Origin: Thalassotalea ponticola
GTDB lineage: Bacteria; Pseudomonadota; Gammaproteobacteria; Enterobacterales; Alteromonadaceae
Assembly (NCBI RefSeq): GCF_041379045.1
Contig: NZ_CP166871.1
Span: 2,294,001-2,358,000 of the forward strand
DNA: 64,000 nt
Direction of reading: 5' to 3'
In this document: positions 32,131 to 41,619 of the stretch, piece after piece
Layout of the letters: each line of letters opens with the position of its first letter
How positions within the stretch are numbered: position 1 is the first letter of the stretch
Program-made: the position numbers and the translations under genes
The notes under the pieces: model-generated
Seen by the model: the letters and a program-made list of their open reading frames with translations, nothing else
What the model was told of the DNA's origin: nothing
The model's database searches: none

Positions 32131-32645
32131 TGTCAATAAAAAAACGCGTAACATCCTACGTCTCGCTGACCGTAAGCGCTTTGCTTACGGTCGCGTTGCT
32201 CAGCGGTTGCGGTTTTAAACTGCGCGGTGATTATCTATTGCCAGAGCAATTACAAACCCTATATGTAAGCTCTTCTGATCCTAACGGCGAGCTCGCCCGC
32301 ATCGTGCGCCAACACCTATCGATTAATGAGGTCGACGTGGTTAAAGCGCCAGCACAAAACACTCCTCAACTGCGCCTGTTAACCGACAAGCTCGATCGAC
32401 GAACACTGAGTTTATTTAACAACGGACAAGTCGCTGAATACGAACTGACCTATTCCGTTGCTTATGAACTGATCGATGTTGAGCTCGATAAACGCCAACG
32501 CTTTAATTTTGCCATTACCCGCAATTATCAAGACGACCCAGATCGCGCGCTAGCTAAATCTCGAGAGCTTAACTTATTGCACAAAGAAATGCGCTTTGAA
32601 GCCGCCGATATTATTTTGCGCAACCTCGCCAGTAGCAACTTCTAA
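32130..32645 (+). CDS. lptE: LPS-assembly lipoprotein LptE
   Basis: Outer-membrane lipoprotein that plugs the LptD barrel and helps insert LPS. 171 residues with a signal peptide ending in the lipobox LLSGC, giving lipidation at Cys27, then GFKLRGDYLLPEQLQTLYV, the family hallmark. The overlap with leuS and short gap to holA reproduce the leuS-lptE-holA order of E. coli. Links to the lpx genes at the left end through LPS. Confidence 0.95.
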   Translation: MSIKKRVTSYVSLTVSALLTVALLSGCGFKLRGDYLLPEQLQTLYVSSSDPNGELARIVRQHLSINEVDVVKAPAQNTPQLRLLTDKLDRRTLSLFNNGQVAEYELTYSVAYELIDVELDKRQRFNFAITRNYQDDPDRALAKSRELNLLHKEMRFEAADIILRNLASSNF

Positions 32646-32657
32646 CGGACTCTGTTG

Positions 32658-33707
32658 ATGCGCATATACCACAGCCAGCTAAGCAACCAGTTACATAAAA
32701 CATTGTTACCTACTTATTTAGTTTTCGGTGATGAGCCTTGGCAAAAAAATGACGCATTAGCACAGATAAAGTCAACGGCAAAAGCACAAGGCTACGATGA
32801 ACTGATTCGCTTTACGGTTGAACCGTCGTTTAACTTTAGTGACATCTTGAACGAAATCAATAGCATGAGTTTGTTTTCTAGCTTGCGGATCATTGAAGTC
32901 GACATGGTAACGGCAAAAGTTGATCAAGCTAGCGCTCAAATCTTGCAACAGATTGCCGAGTTGCAAAGTCAAGGTCAAAGTGATGTTTTACTGATTTTAC
33001 ACGGTCAAAAGTTAGATGCGGCAACGACAAATAAAAAATGGTTTAAAAGTCTAAGTCAACACGGTTGTTACCTTCCCTTGTACGAGTTGGAGGGGAAGGG
33101 GTTAACTATTTGGCTGTCGCAACAATGTCAGCGTTTGCGGTTGAACATGAGTCAACAAGCACAGCAATTGTTAATCGATTTTTACGCCGGTAATACGCCT
33201 GCGTTGGCCCAAGAGTTAGAAAAACTGCAGTTGCTCTATGATTCACAGCACATTGACGCGCCATTACTTGAGACCCTGTTAACAAAGCAGTCTAAGTTTA
33301 CCCCCTTTCAACTGACAGACGCCCTACTTGGTGGTAATTTACACCATATAATGGATATGCTCACTCAGATGAAGCACGAGGGGATTGCTGCAGGCCAACT
33401 GGTTTGGGTTATTCACAGCCAATTGGCTCAATTGGAAAAAATGCACCTTCAACATCGACAAGGACAATCGCTCGAGCAACTGTTCAAGCAGTTTAAAGTT
33501 TGGGATAAGAAAAAGCCATTGTATCAAAACGCATTGCGCTCGATCAGTTTAAGTAACGTCCAACGAGCGAAAAAGCGACTGGCGCAGGTCGATTTGATCA
33601 GTAAAACGGCGAGTGACTTTGATGCCTTTATCTTGCTCAGCGACGTCTGTGTTAGTTTGTACCAAGGTGAGACGCTTCGCGCCTTATCCCTCGACTACGA
33701 AAGCTAA
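32658..33707 (+). CDS. holA: DNA polymerase III delta subunit
   Basis: Clamp-loader delta subunit; opens the beta clamp. About 349 residues from the ATG at 32658 (a TTG one codon earlier is possible). The AAA-like N-terminal domain starts TLLPTYLVFGDEPWQKNDAL. The beta-binding segment SMSLFSSLRIIEV is present, and the C-terminal collar domain (LVWVIHSQLAQLEKM) follows. Gene order lptE-holA-nadD is standard. Confidence 0.96.
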   Translation: MRIYHSQLSNQLHKTLLPTYLVFGDEPWQKNDALAQIKSTAKAQGYDELIRFTVEPSFNFSDILNEINSMSLFSSLRIIEVDMVTAKVDQASAQILQQIAELQSQGQSDVLLILHGQKLDAATTNKKWFKSLSQHGCYLPLYELEGKGLTIWLSQQCQRLRLNMSQQAQQLLIDFYAGNTPALAQELEKLQLLYDSQHIDAPLLETLLTKQSKFTPFQLTDALLGGNLHHIMDMLTQMKHEGIAAGQLVWVIHSQLAQLEKMHLQHRQGQSLEQLFKQFKVWDKKKPLYQNALRSISLSNVQRAKKRLAQVDLISKTASDFDAFILLSDVCVSLYQGETLRALSLDYES

Positions 33708-33727
33708 TAAGGCGAAGGTATCCCCCT

Positions 33728-34378
33728 ATGGCACCACATCGCATCGGCATCTTTGGCGGCACTTTCGACCCCATTCACTTTGGACATATTACGCCTTGTA
33801 AAGATTTAGCCCAAGCGTTGGAATTAGAGCAAATTCGGCTGATGCCTGCAAACATTCCGCCACACAAGGCCAATGCACATGCCACCAGCGGCCACCGACT
33901 CGCCATGGTCAAATTGGTCTGTCAAAACGAGCCCTTGTTTGTCTGTGATAGCCGCGAACTAAACCGTCAACAAGCCTCGTACACCATTAATTCTATCGTT
34001 GAATTGGCCACTGAATACGACAATGCTCAATTGTTCTTTTTCATTGGCACTGACTCACTGTTAAATTTACATACGTGGTACCAAATCGATCGGTTATTAC
34101 AGCACTGTCACTTTGTTGTTAGTACTCGTCCTGGCTATGCCCTCACAGCCATGTCCGACTCACCACTTGTACAGCGATTGACGACCGACGTTGAACAAGT
34201 GCTCGCTAGACCCGCCGGTGGCATATTGTTAGTTGATACCTGCCAGATAGATATTTCCTCAACCCAAATTCGGCAATCTATCGCACAGCAGCAAGATGTC
34301 TCGGCCTATTTACCGGACTACATCTGCAAATATATCAGAGAAAATAACCTTTATCAGTTGATTGACTCTGTAAATTAA
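33728..34378 (+). CDS. nadD: Nicotinate-nucleotide adenylyltransferase
   Basis: Adenylylates nicotinate mononucleotide in NAD synthesis. 216 residues; the nucleotidyl-transferase motif GIFGGTFDPIHFGH starts at residue 7, and the C-terminal ISSTQIR motif is intact. MPANIPPHK and FFIGTDSLLNLHTWY are typical. ATG at 33728, 20 nt after holA. Confidence 0.97.
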   Translation: MAPHRIGIFGGTFDPIHFGHITPCKDLAQALELEQIRLMPANIPPHKANAHATSGHRLAMVKLVCQNEPLFVCDSRELNRQQASYTINSIVELATEYDNAQLFFFIGTDSLLNLHTWYQIDRLLQHCHFVVSTRPGYALTAMSDSPLVQRLTTDVEQVLARPAGGILLVDTCQIDISSTQIRQSIAQQQDVSAYLPDYICKYIRENNLYQLIDSVN

Positions 34379-34468
34379 GCGAGCTTGTCGCTAAAATAGC
34401 ACAATCAATAACCGATTAAACCGTCACAACGACTTAGGTGACAGCAACGTTTTAAGTAAGGAATTAGT

Positions 34469-34792
34469 TTGCACACAGAACAATTAGTTGACTTTGTTAA
34501 CAATGAATTAGACAACATGAAAGCTCGTGATATCGTTACCATCGATGTGCGCGATAAGGCGAGCTTTACCGACGTCATGGTGATCTGTTCAGGTAACTCT
34601 ACCCGTCATGTAAAGTCAATTGTTGACAACCTTCACACCCAAATAAAGCACACCGATGTCACCCCACTAGGGTTAGAGGGCACCGATATTGGCGAATGGG
34701 CATTACTTGACTTAGGTGATGTTATCGTTCACGTTATGATTGATGAAACCCGCGATTTATATCAACTTGAAAAGCTTTGGGGCGAAGATTAA
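34469..34792 (+). CDS. rsfS: Ribosome silencing factor RsfS
   Basis: Binds L14 on the 50S subunit and blocks subunit joining under starvation. 107 residues; family signature DVRDKASFTDVMVICSGNSTRHVKSI and GLEGTDIGEWALLDLGDVIVHVM. Start is TTG at 34469 with AAGGA 7 nt upstream. Three nt separate its stop from the rlmH ATG. Confidence 0.96.
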   Translation: MHTEQLVDFVNNELDNMKARDIVTIDVRDKASFTDVMVICSGNSTRHVKSIVDNLHTQIKHTDVTPLGLEGTDIGEWALLDLGDVIVHVMIDETRDLYQLEKLWGED

Positions 34793-34795
34793 ATT

Positions 34796-35266
34796 ATGCG
34801 CATCACGCTAATTGCTGTGGGTACCAAGATGCCTAACTGGATCACCGAAGGTTTTAACCAATACGCTCGTCGCTTTGAGCGCGACGTAAGCTTCGATTTG
34901 ATTGAAATCACGCCGGGTAAACGCGGTAAAAATGCCGATATAGCCAGAATTCTTGAAAAAGAAGGTGAGCAAACACTCGCTGCGGTTCCCAAAGGCGCGC
35001 GTATTGTTACTTTAGAAGTCGAAGGCAAGCCGTGGACCACACCGCAATTAGCAAAACATTTGGCCAGCTGGCAAATGGATGGCCGTGACGTGGCTCTTCT
35101 GGTCGGTGGACCAGAGGGATTGGCGCCGGCTTGTATTAAGGCTTCAGAGCAAAAGTGGTCGCTCTCACCGTTAACCCTACCTCACCCAATGGTCCGAGTT
35201 ATTGTTGCTGAGAGCTTGTATCGCGCCTGGAGCATTAATAACAATCACCCCTATCACCGGGAGTAA
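34796..35266 (+). CDS. rlmH: 23S rRNA pseudouridine-1915 N3-methyltransferase
   Basis: SPOUT methyltransferase that modifies pseudouridine 1915 in helix 69 of 23S rRNA. 156 residues (E. coli 155). The SAM-binding knot has [14 protein letters not shown] and [18 protein letters not shown], and the chain ends with the required NNNHPYHRE. Its partner in order, rsfS, also acts on the 50S subunit. Confidence 0.97.
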   Translation: MRITLIAVGTKMPNWITEGFNQYARRFERDVSFDLIEITPGKRGKNADIARILEKEGEQTLAAVPKGARIVTLEVEGKPWTTPQLAKHLASWQMDGRDVALLVGGPEGLAPACIKASEQKWSLSPLTLPHPMVRVIVAESLYRAWSINNNHPYHRE

Positions 35267-35272
35267 TTCGCC

Positions 35273-37231
35273 TTGGCAGTTAAACGGGTCACTATAAAAA
35301 ATCATAGTGCAGAGGCGAACCTGTTTGCTCGTCGTACTTTGATCACCTTTATCGGCGTTTTGGTGATGATTTTGATATTGTTTAACAATGTCTACGACAT
35401 GCAGATAAACAGCTATGAAAAGTATCAAACGCGCTCAAATCAAAATCGGATAAAACTGTTACCCGTTGCCCCTAATCGCGGCCTGATTTACGATCGAAAT
35501 GGCGTACTGCTCGCCGAGAACCGTCCCGTTTACAGCCTGGCTATCATTCCTGAGCAGGTTGATGATATTGAGCAAACCCTTACTGATTTGGGCCAAATTA
35601 TCGATATCGACGAAGAGCAAAAGCAAAACTTCATTGAATCGATGCGTTATAAACGACGCTTTAAACCTCTCGAACTGATCTCCCGATTAGACGAACAGCA
35701 AGTTGCCAAAGTCTCGGTTAATTTGCATCGCTTACCAGGGGTAATTATTGATGCACGACTAAAACGCTATTACCCGTTTGGCGAACTGACCACGCACTCG
35801 CTCGGCTACGTCGCCAAAATAAACCGCAAAGATTTACTCAATTTAGAGCAGCAAGGCAAAGCCGAAGAGTACAAAGCCACCCGCGATATTGGCAAACTCG
35901 GACTAGAGCGCTACTACGAAGATATCCTGCACGGTAAAATGGGCTATCAAGAGGTTGAAGTAAACAACCGCGGACGCATCTTGCGAACCCTCAATTACAC
36001 TCCGCCTGTTTCCGGTAAAGACCTTACCTTAAGCTTAGATATTGAGCTGCAAATGATCGCCAAGCGAGCCTTAGCCGGCAAACGCGGCGCGGTTGTGGCC
36101 TTAGACCCGCGCGACGGTGGCATTTTAGCGCTGTACTCAAATCCGAGTTATGACGGTAACTTGTTTGTTCACGGAATTTCGTCAAAGGACTATAAAAATT
36201 TAAATAATCCCGATAGACCGTTGATTAATCGCGCTACCCAAGGAACCTATCCACCAGCTTCGACCATCAAACCATTTTTGGGCTTGATAGGGTTAGACGA
36301 AAACCTGATCACCTTACATTCAAAGATTTGGGATCCGGGTTGGTTCCAACTTAAAAACGGTACGCGAAAATATCGCGACCACTTAAAATGGGGCCACGGT
36401 TGGGTGACGCTTGAAGAAGCGGTTATGCGCTCATGTAACACCTATTTTTATGATTTAGCTTATAAACTTGGCGTCGATAGAATCAGTGAAAACATGGCCA
36501 AGTTTGGCTTTGGCGAAAGCACCGGTATTGACATCCACGAAGAGACCTCGGCTATACTGCCAAGTCGCGGCTGGAAACGCGCACGGGTAAATCAACCCTG
36601 GTATCACGGCGATACCATAAATATTGGTATCGGTCAGGGATATTGGACCGTTACTCCGATTCAATTAGCGCAAGCGACCAGTATTTTAGTCAACAAAGGC
36701 AAGGTGATCGAACCCCATTTTGTCGCGCAAATCCACCAAGGTGACAGTGCTGTGTATTCCGCCAGCGAGCCAACCAATATTACTCGTGCACTGACAGATA
36801 GTCCCGAGGCTCTAATAAATCGCGGCTTTAGCATAAATGAAAAACCACCGGTGGTACTCAACAATGACAAAAACTGGGACATCATTTTAGAAAGTATGCG
36901 CGCTACCGTGCGCAAACCGGCTGGCACCGGATATAACGCCTTTTTAGGTACCGACTATCGCGCTGCCGGTAAATCTGGAACCGGCGAAGTGGTTGGTCGA
37001 GCACAAGACGTCGAATACGATGCCAGTAAAATATCGGAAAACCAGCGCGACAACGCCATGTTTATTGCCTACGCACCACATGAAGCACCGGAAATTGTAG
37101 TAGCCATTGCCATTGAAAACGTCGCTGTTGGCGGTGGTGGTTCAAACGCTGGTCCGGTTGCACGACAGATCATGGACCAGTATTTTTCTAACCGAGCGTT
37201 AACTAACAATAACCAGAGTAACCGTAACTAA
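35273..37231 (+). CDS. mrdA: Penicillin-binding protein 2
   Basis: Class B transpeptidase of the elongasome; makes lateral-wall crosslinks with RodA. 652 residues. A single N-terminal membrane anchor (LITFIGVLVMILILF) precedes the pedestal domain (PNRGLIYDRNGVLLAENRPVY). Transpeptidase motifs: catalytic STIK in PPASTIKPF, SCN in MRSCNTYFYDL, and KSGT in AAGKSGTGEV. The start is TTG at 35273 with GGGAG upstream, 6 nt after rlmH. The stop overlaps rodA by 1 nt. Confidence 0.97.
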   Translation: MAVKRVTIKNHSAEANLFARRTLITFIGVLVMILILFNNVYDMQINSYEKYQTRSNQNRIKLLPVAPNRGLIYDRNGVLLAENRPVYSLAIIPEQVDDIEQTLTDLGQIIDIDEEQKQNFIESMRYKRRFKPLELISRLDEQQVAKVSVNLHRLPGVIIDARLKRYYPFGELTTHSLGYVAKINRKDLLNLEQQGKAEEYKATRDIGKLGLERYYEDILHGKMGYQEVEVNNRGRILRTLNYTPPVSGKDLTLSLDIELQMIAKRALAGKRGAVVALDPRDGGILALYSNPSYDGNLFVHGISSKDYKNLNNPDRPLINRATQGTYPPASTIKPFLGLIGLDENLITLHSKIWDPGWFQLKNGTRKYRDHLKWGHGWVTLEEAVMRSCNTYFYDLAYKLGVDRISENMAKFGFGESTGIDIHEETSAILPSRGWKRARVNQPWYHGDTINIGIGQGYWTVTPIQLAQATSILVNKGKVIEPHFVAQIHQGDSAVYSASEPTNITRALTDSPEALINRGFSINEKPPVVLNNDKNWDIILESMRATVRKPAGTGYNAFLGTDYRAAGKSGTGEVVGRAQDVEYDASKISENQRDNAMFIAYAPHEAPEIVVAIAIENVAVGGGGSNAGPVARQIMDQYFSNRALTNNNQSNRN

Positions 37232-38352
37232 TGATCCGCAATACAGGTAAAGACGAAACCAAAAAGAAGCCGCTTCTCACTCGGTTGCACATCGACCTGC
37301 CCTTACTACTTGGGCTGCTAACGCTTATGGGGCTGGGCTTGATGGTTATCTACAGTGCGGGGGGACAAGACACCGACTTGGTGATACGCCAATTAATTCG
37401 CTTGGGCGTTGGTTTGGTAGTCATGTTTGCCGTGGCCCAAGTACCTCCCATTGTTTACCAGCGCTGGGCCATTGTCGCCTTCATCATTGGTTTGCTGATG
37501 CTATTGGCGGTATTGCTGTTTGGTCATGTTGGCAAGGGCGCACAGCGTTGGCTCGATTTAGGCTTTATGAAATTTCAACCGTCAGAGGTATTAAAGTTAG
37601 TAGTACCTATGACCATCGCTTGGTTTATTTCGCAATACGAATTACCGTCGAAAACCAAGCATATTATCATCGCTTTCATTTTGGTTATGATGCCAACGCT
37701 AATGATTGCCAAGCAACCTGACTTAGGGACGTCATTGCTCATTGCAAGCTCGGGTATTTTCGTTCTGTTTTTGGCCGGGGCGAGTTGGCGGTTAATTGGT
37801 GTTTGTGCTGCTCTTTTGTCGGCGTTTTTGCCGGTGTTGTGGATGTTTTTGATGCGCGACTATCAAAAGCAGCGCGTGCTCACGTTTCTAAACCCAGAAC
37901 AAGATCCATTGGGCTCTGGTTACCATATTATTCAGTCGAAAATTGCCATCGGCTCGGGTGGCTTTGAAGGCAAAGGTTGGTTGCAGGGCACCCAATCGCA
38001 ACTGGAGTTTTTACCGGAGCGACACACCGACTTTATTTTTTCCGTATTCAGTGAAGAGTTTGGTTTAATCGGCGTAATTGCGCTACTCGCCATTTACCTT
38101 TTTATCGTCATGAGAGGCTTGTGGATTGCCTTAAATGCACAAGAAGCATTTACCAAGTTACTCGCCGGCAGTTTAACACTGACCTTTTTCGTCTATGTGT
38201 TTGTTAATATCGGTATGGTTTCTGGACTGCTTCCGGTTGTGGGGGTTCCCCTGCCGTTAGTAAGCTACGGCGGTACCTCGATGGTAACTCTGATGGCAAG
38301 CTTCGGAATTCTCATGGGGATCAGTACCCATCGTCGATTAATTTCGTCGTAA
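37231..38352 (+). CDS. rodA: Peptidoglycan glycosyltransferase RodA
   Basis: SEDS-family polymerase of the rod complex. 373 residues with about ten membrane segments. Conserved SEDS stretches: MKFQPSEVLKL, AKQPDLGTSLL, LPERHTDFIFSVFSEEFG and LPLVSYGGTSMVTLM. The catalytic Asp lies in KQPDLGT-type region of the family. Translationally coupled to mrdA (TAATG). Confidence 0.97.
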   Translation: MIRNTGKDETKKKPLLTRLHIDLPLLLGLLTLMGLGLMVIYSAGGQDTDLVIRQLIRLGVGLVVMFAVAQVPPIVYQRWAIVAFIIGLLMLLAVLLFGHVGKGAQRWLDLGFMKFQPSEVLKLVVPMTIAWFISQYELPSKTKHIIIAFILVMMPTLMIAKQPDLGTSLLIASSGIFVLFLAGASWRLIGVCAALLSAFLPVLWMFLMRDYQKQRVLTFLNPEQDPLGSGYHIIQSKIAIGSGGFEGKGWLQGTQSQLEFLPERHTDFIFSVFSEEFGLIGVIALLAIYLFIVMRGLWIALNAQEAFTKLLAGSLTLTFFVYVFVNIGMVSGLLPVVGVPLPLVSYGGTSMVTLMASFGILMGISTHRRLISS

Positions 38353-38426
38353 AACGGTTGTACTTATGACTACTGCGCTTTATAGTTTGATAACAAACTC
38401 TGATAACACTAACAAGAATATAGATT

Positions 38427-39305
38427 ATGAAGCCGTATATCAGCTTTATTAGCGCAGTCTGCTTTACCCTTATCGGTTGTCAATCGTCTCAGTCATCACG
38501 CTACTCGCAACAACACGACAGCATTCCCTCTAGATTGCCAAATCAACAGGAATTAATTGAACCGCTACCGAAAGTCGTTGCTAAAAGTCGCGGTGGCAAC
38601 AAAGATTATCAAGTGTTTGGTATTGACTACCAAGTCATGACATCGGCAGAGGGTTACACCGAATCGGGTATTGCCTCGTGGTATGGAGAAAAGTTTCACG
38701 GTCACTTAACCTCAAATGGCGAAGTTTACGACATGTATGGCTTTTCGGCCGCTCACAAAGCGCTGCCACTGCCCACCTACGTGCAAGTCACCAATTTGGA
38801 CAATCAGCGCAAGGTTATTGTTCGAGTCAACGACCGCGGTCCGTTCCACCAAGACAGGTTAATTGATTTGTCATACAGCGCCGCTTATAAACTCGGTATG
38901 CTCGATAAAGGCACAGCCCGGGTAAAAGTTGAGGCCATTACCAAAACCAACCTAGCCAAGTTTATCGGTGATGATAACGGCGAACCTCAAGGCACTCCAG
39001 CTACGCTTATCAGCAGCGCTAAAACAACGCCGCAACTAGACAACCCCGGCGAAAAAGCACCTAGCGCCACAGCCCTGTTCAAGCCGTATATTCACGTTTT
39101 AGTCACCCGTAATAAAACACTGGCTGACAACACGGTAAAAGGTTTGTCATTTTTACTGCAAGTACCGGTTAATTTAAGTGAAAATAATGAACTTTACCGC
39201 GTACAAATAGGACCAATATCACAAGCTAAACACGCCGAACAATTACTGGCGAGCTTACACAACCAAGGCTATACCGAAGCTTATCCGTTATTTGCATTAA
39301 AATAA
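38427..39305 (+). CDS. rlpA: RlpA-type septal ring lipoprotein
   Basis: Lytic transglycosylase-family lipoprotein acting on stem-less glycan strands in the wall. 292 residues. Lipobox TLIGC places lipidation at Cys18. The double-psi beta-barrel contains SGIASWYGEKFHGHLTSNGE, AAHKALPLPTYVQVTN and VRVNDRGPFHQDRLIDLS (catalytic Asp region). A SPOR domain that binds denuded glycans occupies about 220-290 (HVLVTRNKTLADNTVKGL...VQIGPIS). Lies between rodA and dacA as in E. coli. Confidence 0.95.
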   Translation: MKPYISFISAVCFTLIGCQSSQSSRYSQQHDSIPSRLPNQQELIEPLPKVVAKSRGGNKDYQVFGIDYQVMTSAEGYTESGIASWYGEKFHGHLTSNGEVYDMYGFSAAHKALPLPTYVQVTNLDNQRKVIVRVNDRGPFHQDRLIDLSYSAAYKLGMLDKGTARVKVEAITKTNLAKFIGDDNGEPQGTPATLISSAKTTPQLDNPGEKAPSATALFKPYIHVLVTRNKTLADNTVKGLSFLLQVPVNLSENNELYRVQIGPISQAKHAEQLLASLHNQGYTEAYPLFALK

Positions 39306-39367
39306 CGAATATTTGCCTAGGTCCATAGAAAAAAACCGAAGAGGTGCAAAAATAAGCGCAAATGGTC

Positions 39368-39395
39368 TTAACAACAGGACTAATGTTGCTATACT
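39368..39395 (+). promoter_or_regulatory. Candidate dacA promoter
   Basis: TTAACA (39368-39373), 16-nt spacer, and an extended -10 TGCTATACT with TATACT at 39390-39395. It would start transcription about 90 nt before the dacA ATG, within the rlpA-dacA gap. Confidence 0.55.
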
Positions 39396-39489
39396 ATTCG
39401 TCAATTTTGCACGTCGTTCGTTCACAATAAAGTCAATAATAGTGAGCGTTTTGAATACTCTTTTCAAATATAATAAATACAGGTTTATA

Positions 39490-40659
39490 ATGAGCAAATC
39501 AGCTAATAAAATCATTAACGTTCTGTCTGCTGTTGCTTTAACGGCAACCGCGACGTTAGCAAGCGCTAAAACCATCATCCCAGATCCACCGCAAATCAAT
39601 GCTGAAGGTTTCATTCTCATTGATCACGTTACCGGTCACGTTATTGCTGAAGGCAACGCCGACATTCAACTCGAGCCGGCATCACTGACTAAAATGATGA
39701 CCAGTTACATTATTGGTCGCGAAATTCAATCAGGTAATATCAGCAACGACGACAAAGTCTTGATCAGTGAAAACGCTTGGGCTAAAAACTATCCTGACTC
39801 GTCAAAAATGTTTATCGAAGTTGGCACTGAAGTTCCGGTAAGTCTACTTAACCAGGGAATTATTGTTGCCTCGGGTAATGATGCTTGTGTCGCTATGGCT
39901 GAGCATATCGCGGGCAGTGAAGGCGCATTTGCCGATATGATGAACGCCTACGCACAACAGCTCGGTATGAACGGTTCACACTTTGAAAACTCACACGGCT
40001 TAAGTGGCACTGAGCACTATACCACGCCACGTGATATGGCTACGCTGGCTAGTGCATTAATTGACGACGTGCCAGAAGAGTATGCCATCTACAAGCAGAA
40101 ATCATTTACCTACAACAACATCAAGCAATACAACCGCAATAGCTTACTTTGGGATAAAAGCTTAAACGTTGACGGCTTAAAAACGGGCCACCACTCGAAA
40201 GCGGGCTACAATCTAGTCACTAGCGCAACCAAAGGCGATATGCGCTTAGTCACCGTCGTTATGGGCACTGACAGCGAGCAAGCGCGTAAAATTGAAAGTA
40301 AAAAGTTGCTCAATTACGGCTTTAGATTTTTCGAAACAATAACCCCTTACTCTGCTGGAGAAAGCTTTGCCACCAACCGCGTGTGGATGGGAGACATTGA
40401 AGAAGTCGACTTGGGCATTTTATCTGATGTGGCGATTACCATTCCTCGCGGACAACAGAAAAACCTCGAAGCCAAAGTGACCTTAGATCGCCAATTAACG
40501 GCACCGTTAGCAAAAGGCGATGTTGTTGGCACAGTTTCACTGCAACTCAACGGTGATGAAGTGGCTAATTACCCACTCGTTACTTTACAAGAAGTCAATG
40601 AAGGCAGCATTTTTTCTCGTTTACTTGACTACATTATGTTGCTATTCAAAAACTTATAA
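39490..40659 (+). CDS. dacA: D-alanyl-D-alanine carboxypeptidase (PBP5/6 type)
   Basis: Trims the terminal D-Ala from peptidoglycan pentapeptides. I start at the ATG at 39490 because it opens a signal peptide (MSKSANKIINVLSAVAL...LASA, about 27 residues); the longer frame upstream is the promoter region. 389 residues. Active-site motifs: SLTK (EPASLTKMMTSYIIG), SGN (IVASGNDACVAMAEH) and KTG (DGLKTGHHSKAGYNLV). A beta-rich C-terminal domain ends in an amphipathic helix (FSRLLDYIMLLFKNL) that anchors to the inner membrane. Followed by a D-amino-acid transaminase gene, so D-Ala release and reuse may be linked. Confidence 0.97.
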   Translation: MSKSANKIINVLSAVALTATATLASAKTIIPDPPQINAEGFILIDHVTGHVIAEGNADIQLEPASLTKMMTSYIIGREIQSGNISNDDKVLISENAWAKNYPDSSKMFIEVGTEVPVSLLNQGIIVASGNDACVAMAEHIAGSEGAFADMMNAYAQQLGMNGSHFENSHGLSGTEHYTTPRDMATLASALIDDVPEEYAIYKQKSFTYNNIKQYNRNSLLWDKSLNVDGLKTGHHSKAGYNLVTSATKGDMRLVTVVMGTDSEQARKIESKKLLNYGFRFFETITPYSAGESFATNRVWMGDIEEVDLGILSDVAITIPRGQQKNLEAKVTLDRQLTAPLAKGDVVGTVSLQLNGDEVANYPLVTLQEVNEGSIFSRLLDYIMLLFKNL

Positions 40660-40677
40660 CTGTTAAGGAAGCACCTC

Positions 40678-41529
40678 CTGGACACCGTATTTTTAAATGG
40701 CGAATGGCTCGCTAAACAGCAAGCAAAAATATCGGTACTCGACCGCGGATTTTTGTTTGCTGACGGTGTCTACGAGGTTATTCCCGCCTATCAAGGCAAG
40801 CCTTTTCGCCTGCCCCAACACCTCGTTCGCCTTTGCGATGGGTTAGCGCAAGTCGGTATTCCCTCCCCTTACACCGACAAACAATGGCAACATCTGATTG
40901 ACCAACTGATCGATAAAAATGGCGGCGGTCACTTATCTATTTACATTCAAGTCACCCGAGGTTGTAACCAACAGCGCCAGCATGTTTATGACTCGGATGT
41001 GCAACCGACTGTGTTGCTTATGACGTTGCCTTTGACCACCGACCAACAAACAATTACTTGCAGTAAGGTGACCTTGCTCGCGGATTCTCGGTGGCAACAT
41101 TGCGATATCAAAAGCACCGCCTTATTAGCCAATATCATGCTCAGTAATCAGGCCAGTGCCCTTGGCTTTGACGAAGCAATACTGCACCGTGACCACGTCG
41201 TTACCGAAGGGGCGAGCACCAACGTATTTATGGTTAAAGATGGGCGAATTTATACTCCTGAGAAAAGCCATCTCATCTTAGGGGGCATCACCCGTGATTT
41301 AATTATTGAACTTTGTCATCGAGCACACCTTGAAATACACCAACAACGCATCCATATAGACCAGTTGCTAACGGCCGATGAAGTGTGGATTAGCTCTTCG
41401 AGCAGAGAAATTTCCCCTGTCATACAAATTGATGATAAAATAATCGGCCATGGCGGTGTAGGCCCGATGAGTAAGTACGTATTTACTCTATTTCAGCAAT
41501 TCAAACGCGACTTAATAACTAATTCGTGA
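40678..41529 (+). CDS. dat: D-amino-acid transaminase (PLP fold type IV)
   Basis: Interconverts D-alanine or D-glutamate with keto acids. The conserved N-terminus (TVFLNGEW...KISVLDRGFLFADGVYEV) is encoded upstream of any in-frame ATG. I therefore start at CTG 40678, which has AAGGA 8 nt upstream. The next start candidate is a TTG 25 codons later, which would delete conserved strands. With the CTG start the product is 283 residues and the PLP lysine (CDIKSTALLAN) becomes Lys145, the number it has in the Bacillus enzyme. Other motifs: GASTNVF, LGGITRDLI. The gene sits 18 nt after dacA. A branched-chain or 4-amino-4-deoxychorismate activity cannot be excluded from sequence alone. Confidence 0.85.
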   Translation: MDTVFLNGEWLAKQQAKISVLDRGFLFADGVYEVIPAYQGKPFRLPQHLVRLCDGLAQVGIPSPYTDKQWQHLIDQLIDKNGGGHLSIYIQVTRGCNQQRQHVYDSDVQPTVLLMTLPLTTDQQTITCSKVTLLADSRWQHCDIKSTALLANIMLSNQASALGFDEAILHRDHVVTEGASTNVFMVKDGRIYTPEKSHLILGGITRDLIIELCHRAHLEIHQQRIHIDQLLTADEVWISSSSREISPVIQIDDKIIGHGGVGPMSKYVFTLFQQFKRDLITNS

Positions 41530-41619
41530 GCAATTGCCACCAGATATCATTCTGGAGAAGTGAGTTTACCCACCTGCGTTTTAGTTAATTTGCCCCTGCG
41601 GCTAGGTAAAGAGATTTAT

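Noticed and set aside
39297..39620. Minus-strand 107-codon frame across the rlpA-dacA gap
   Set aside because: Antisense to the dacA promoter and signal peptide; hydrophobicity comes from the opposite-strand signal sequence.
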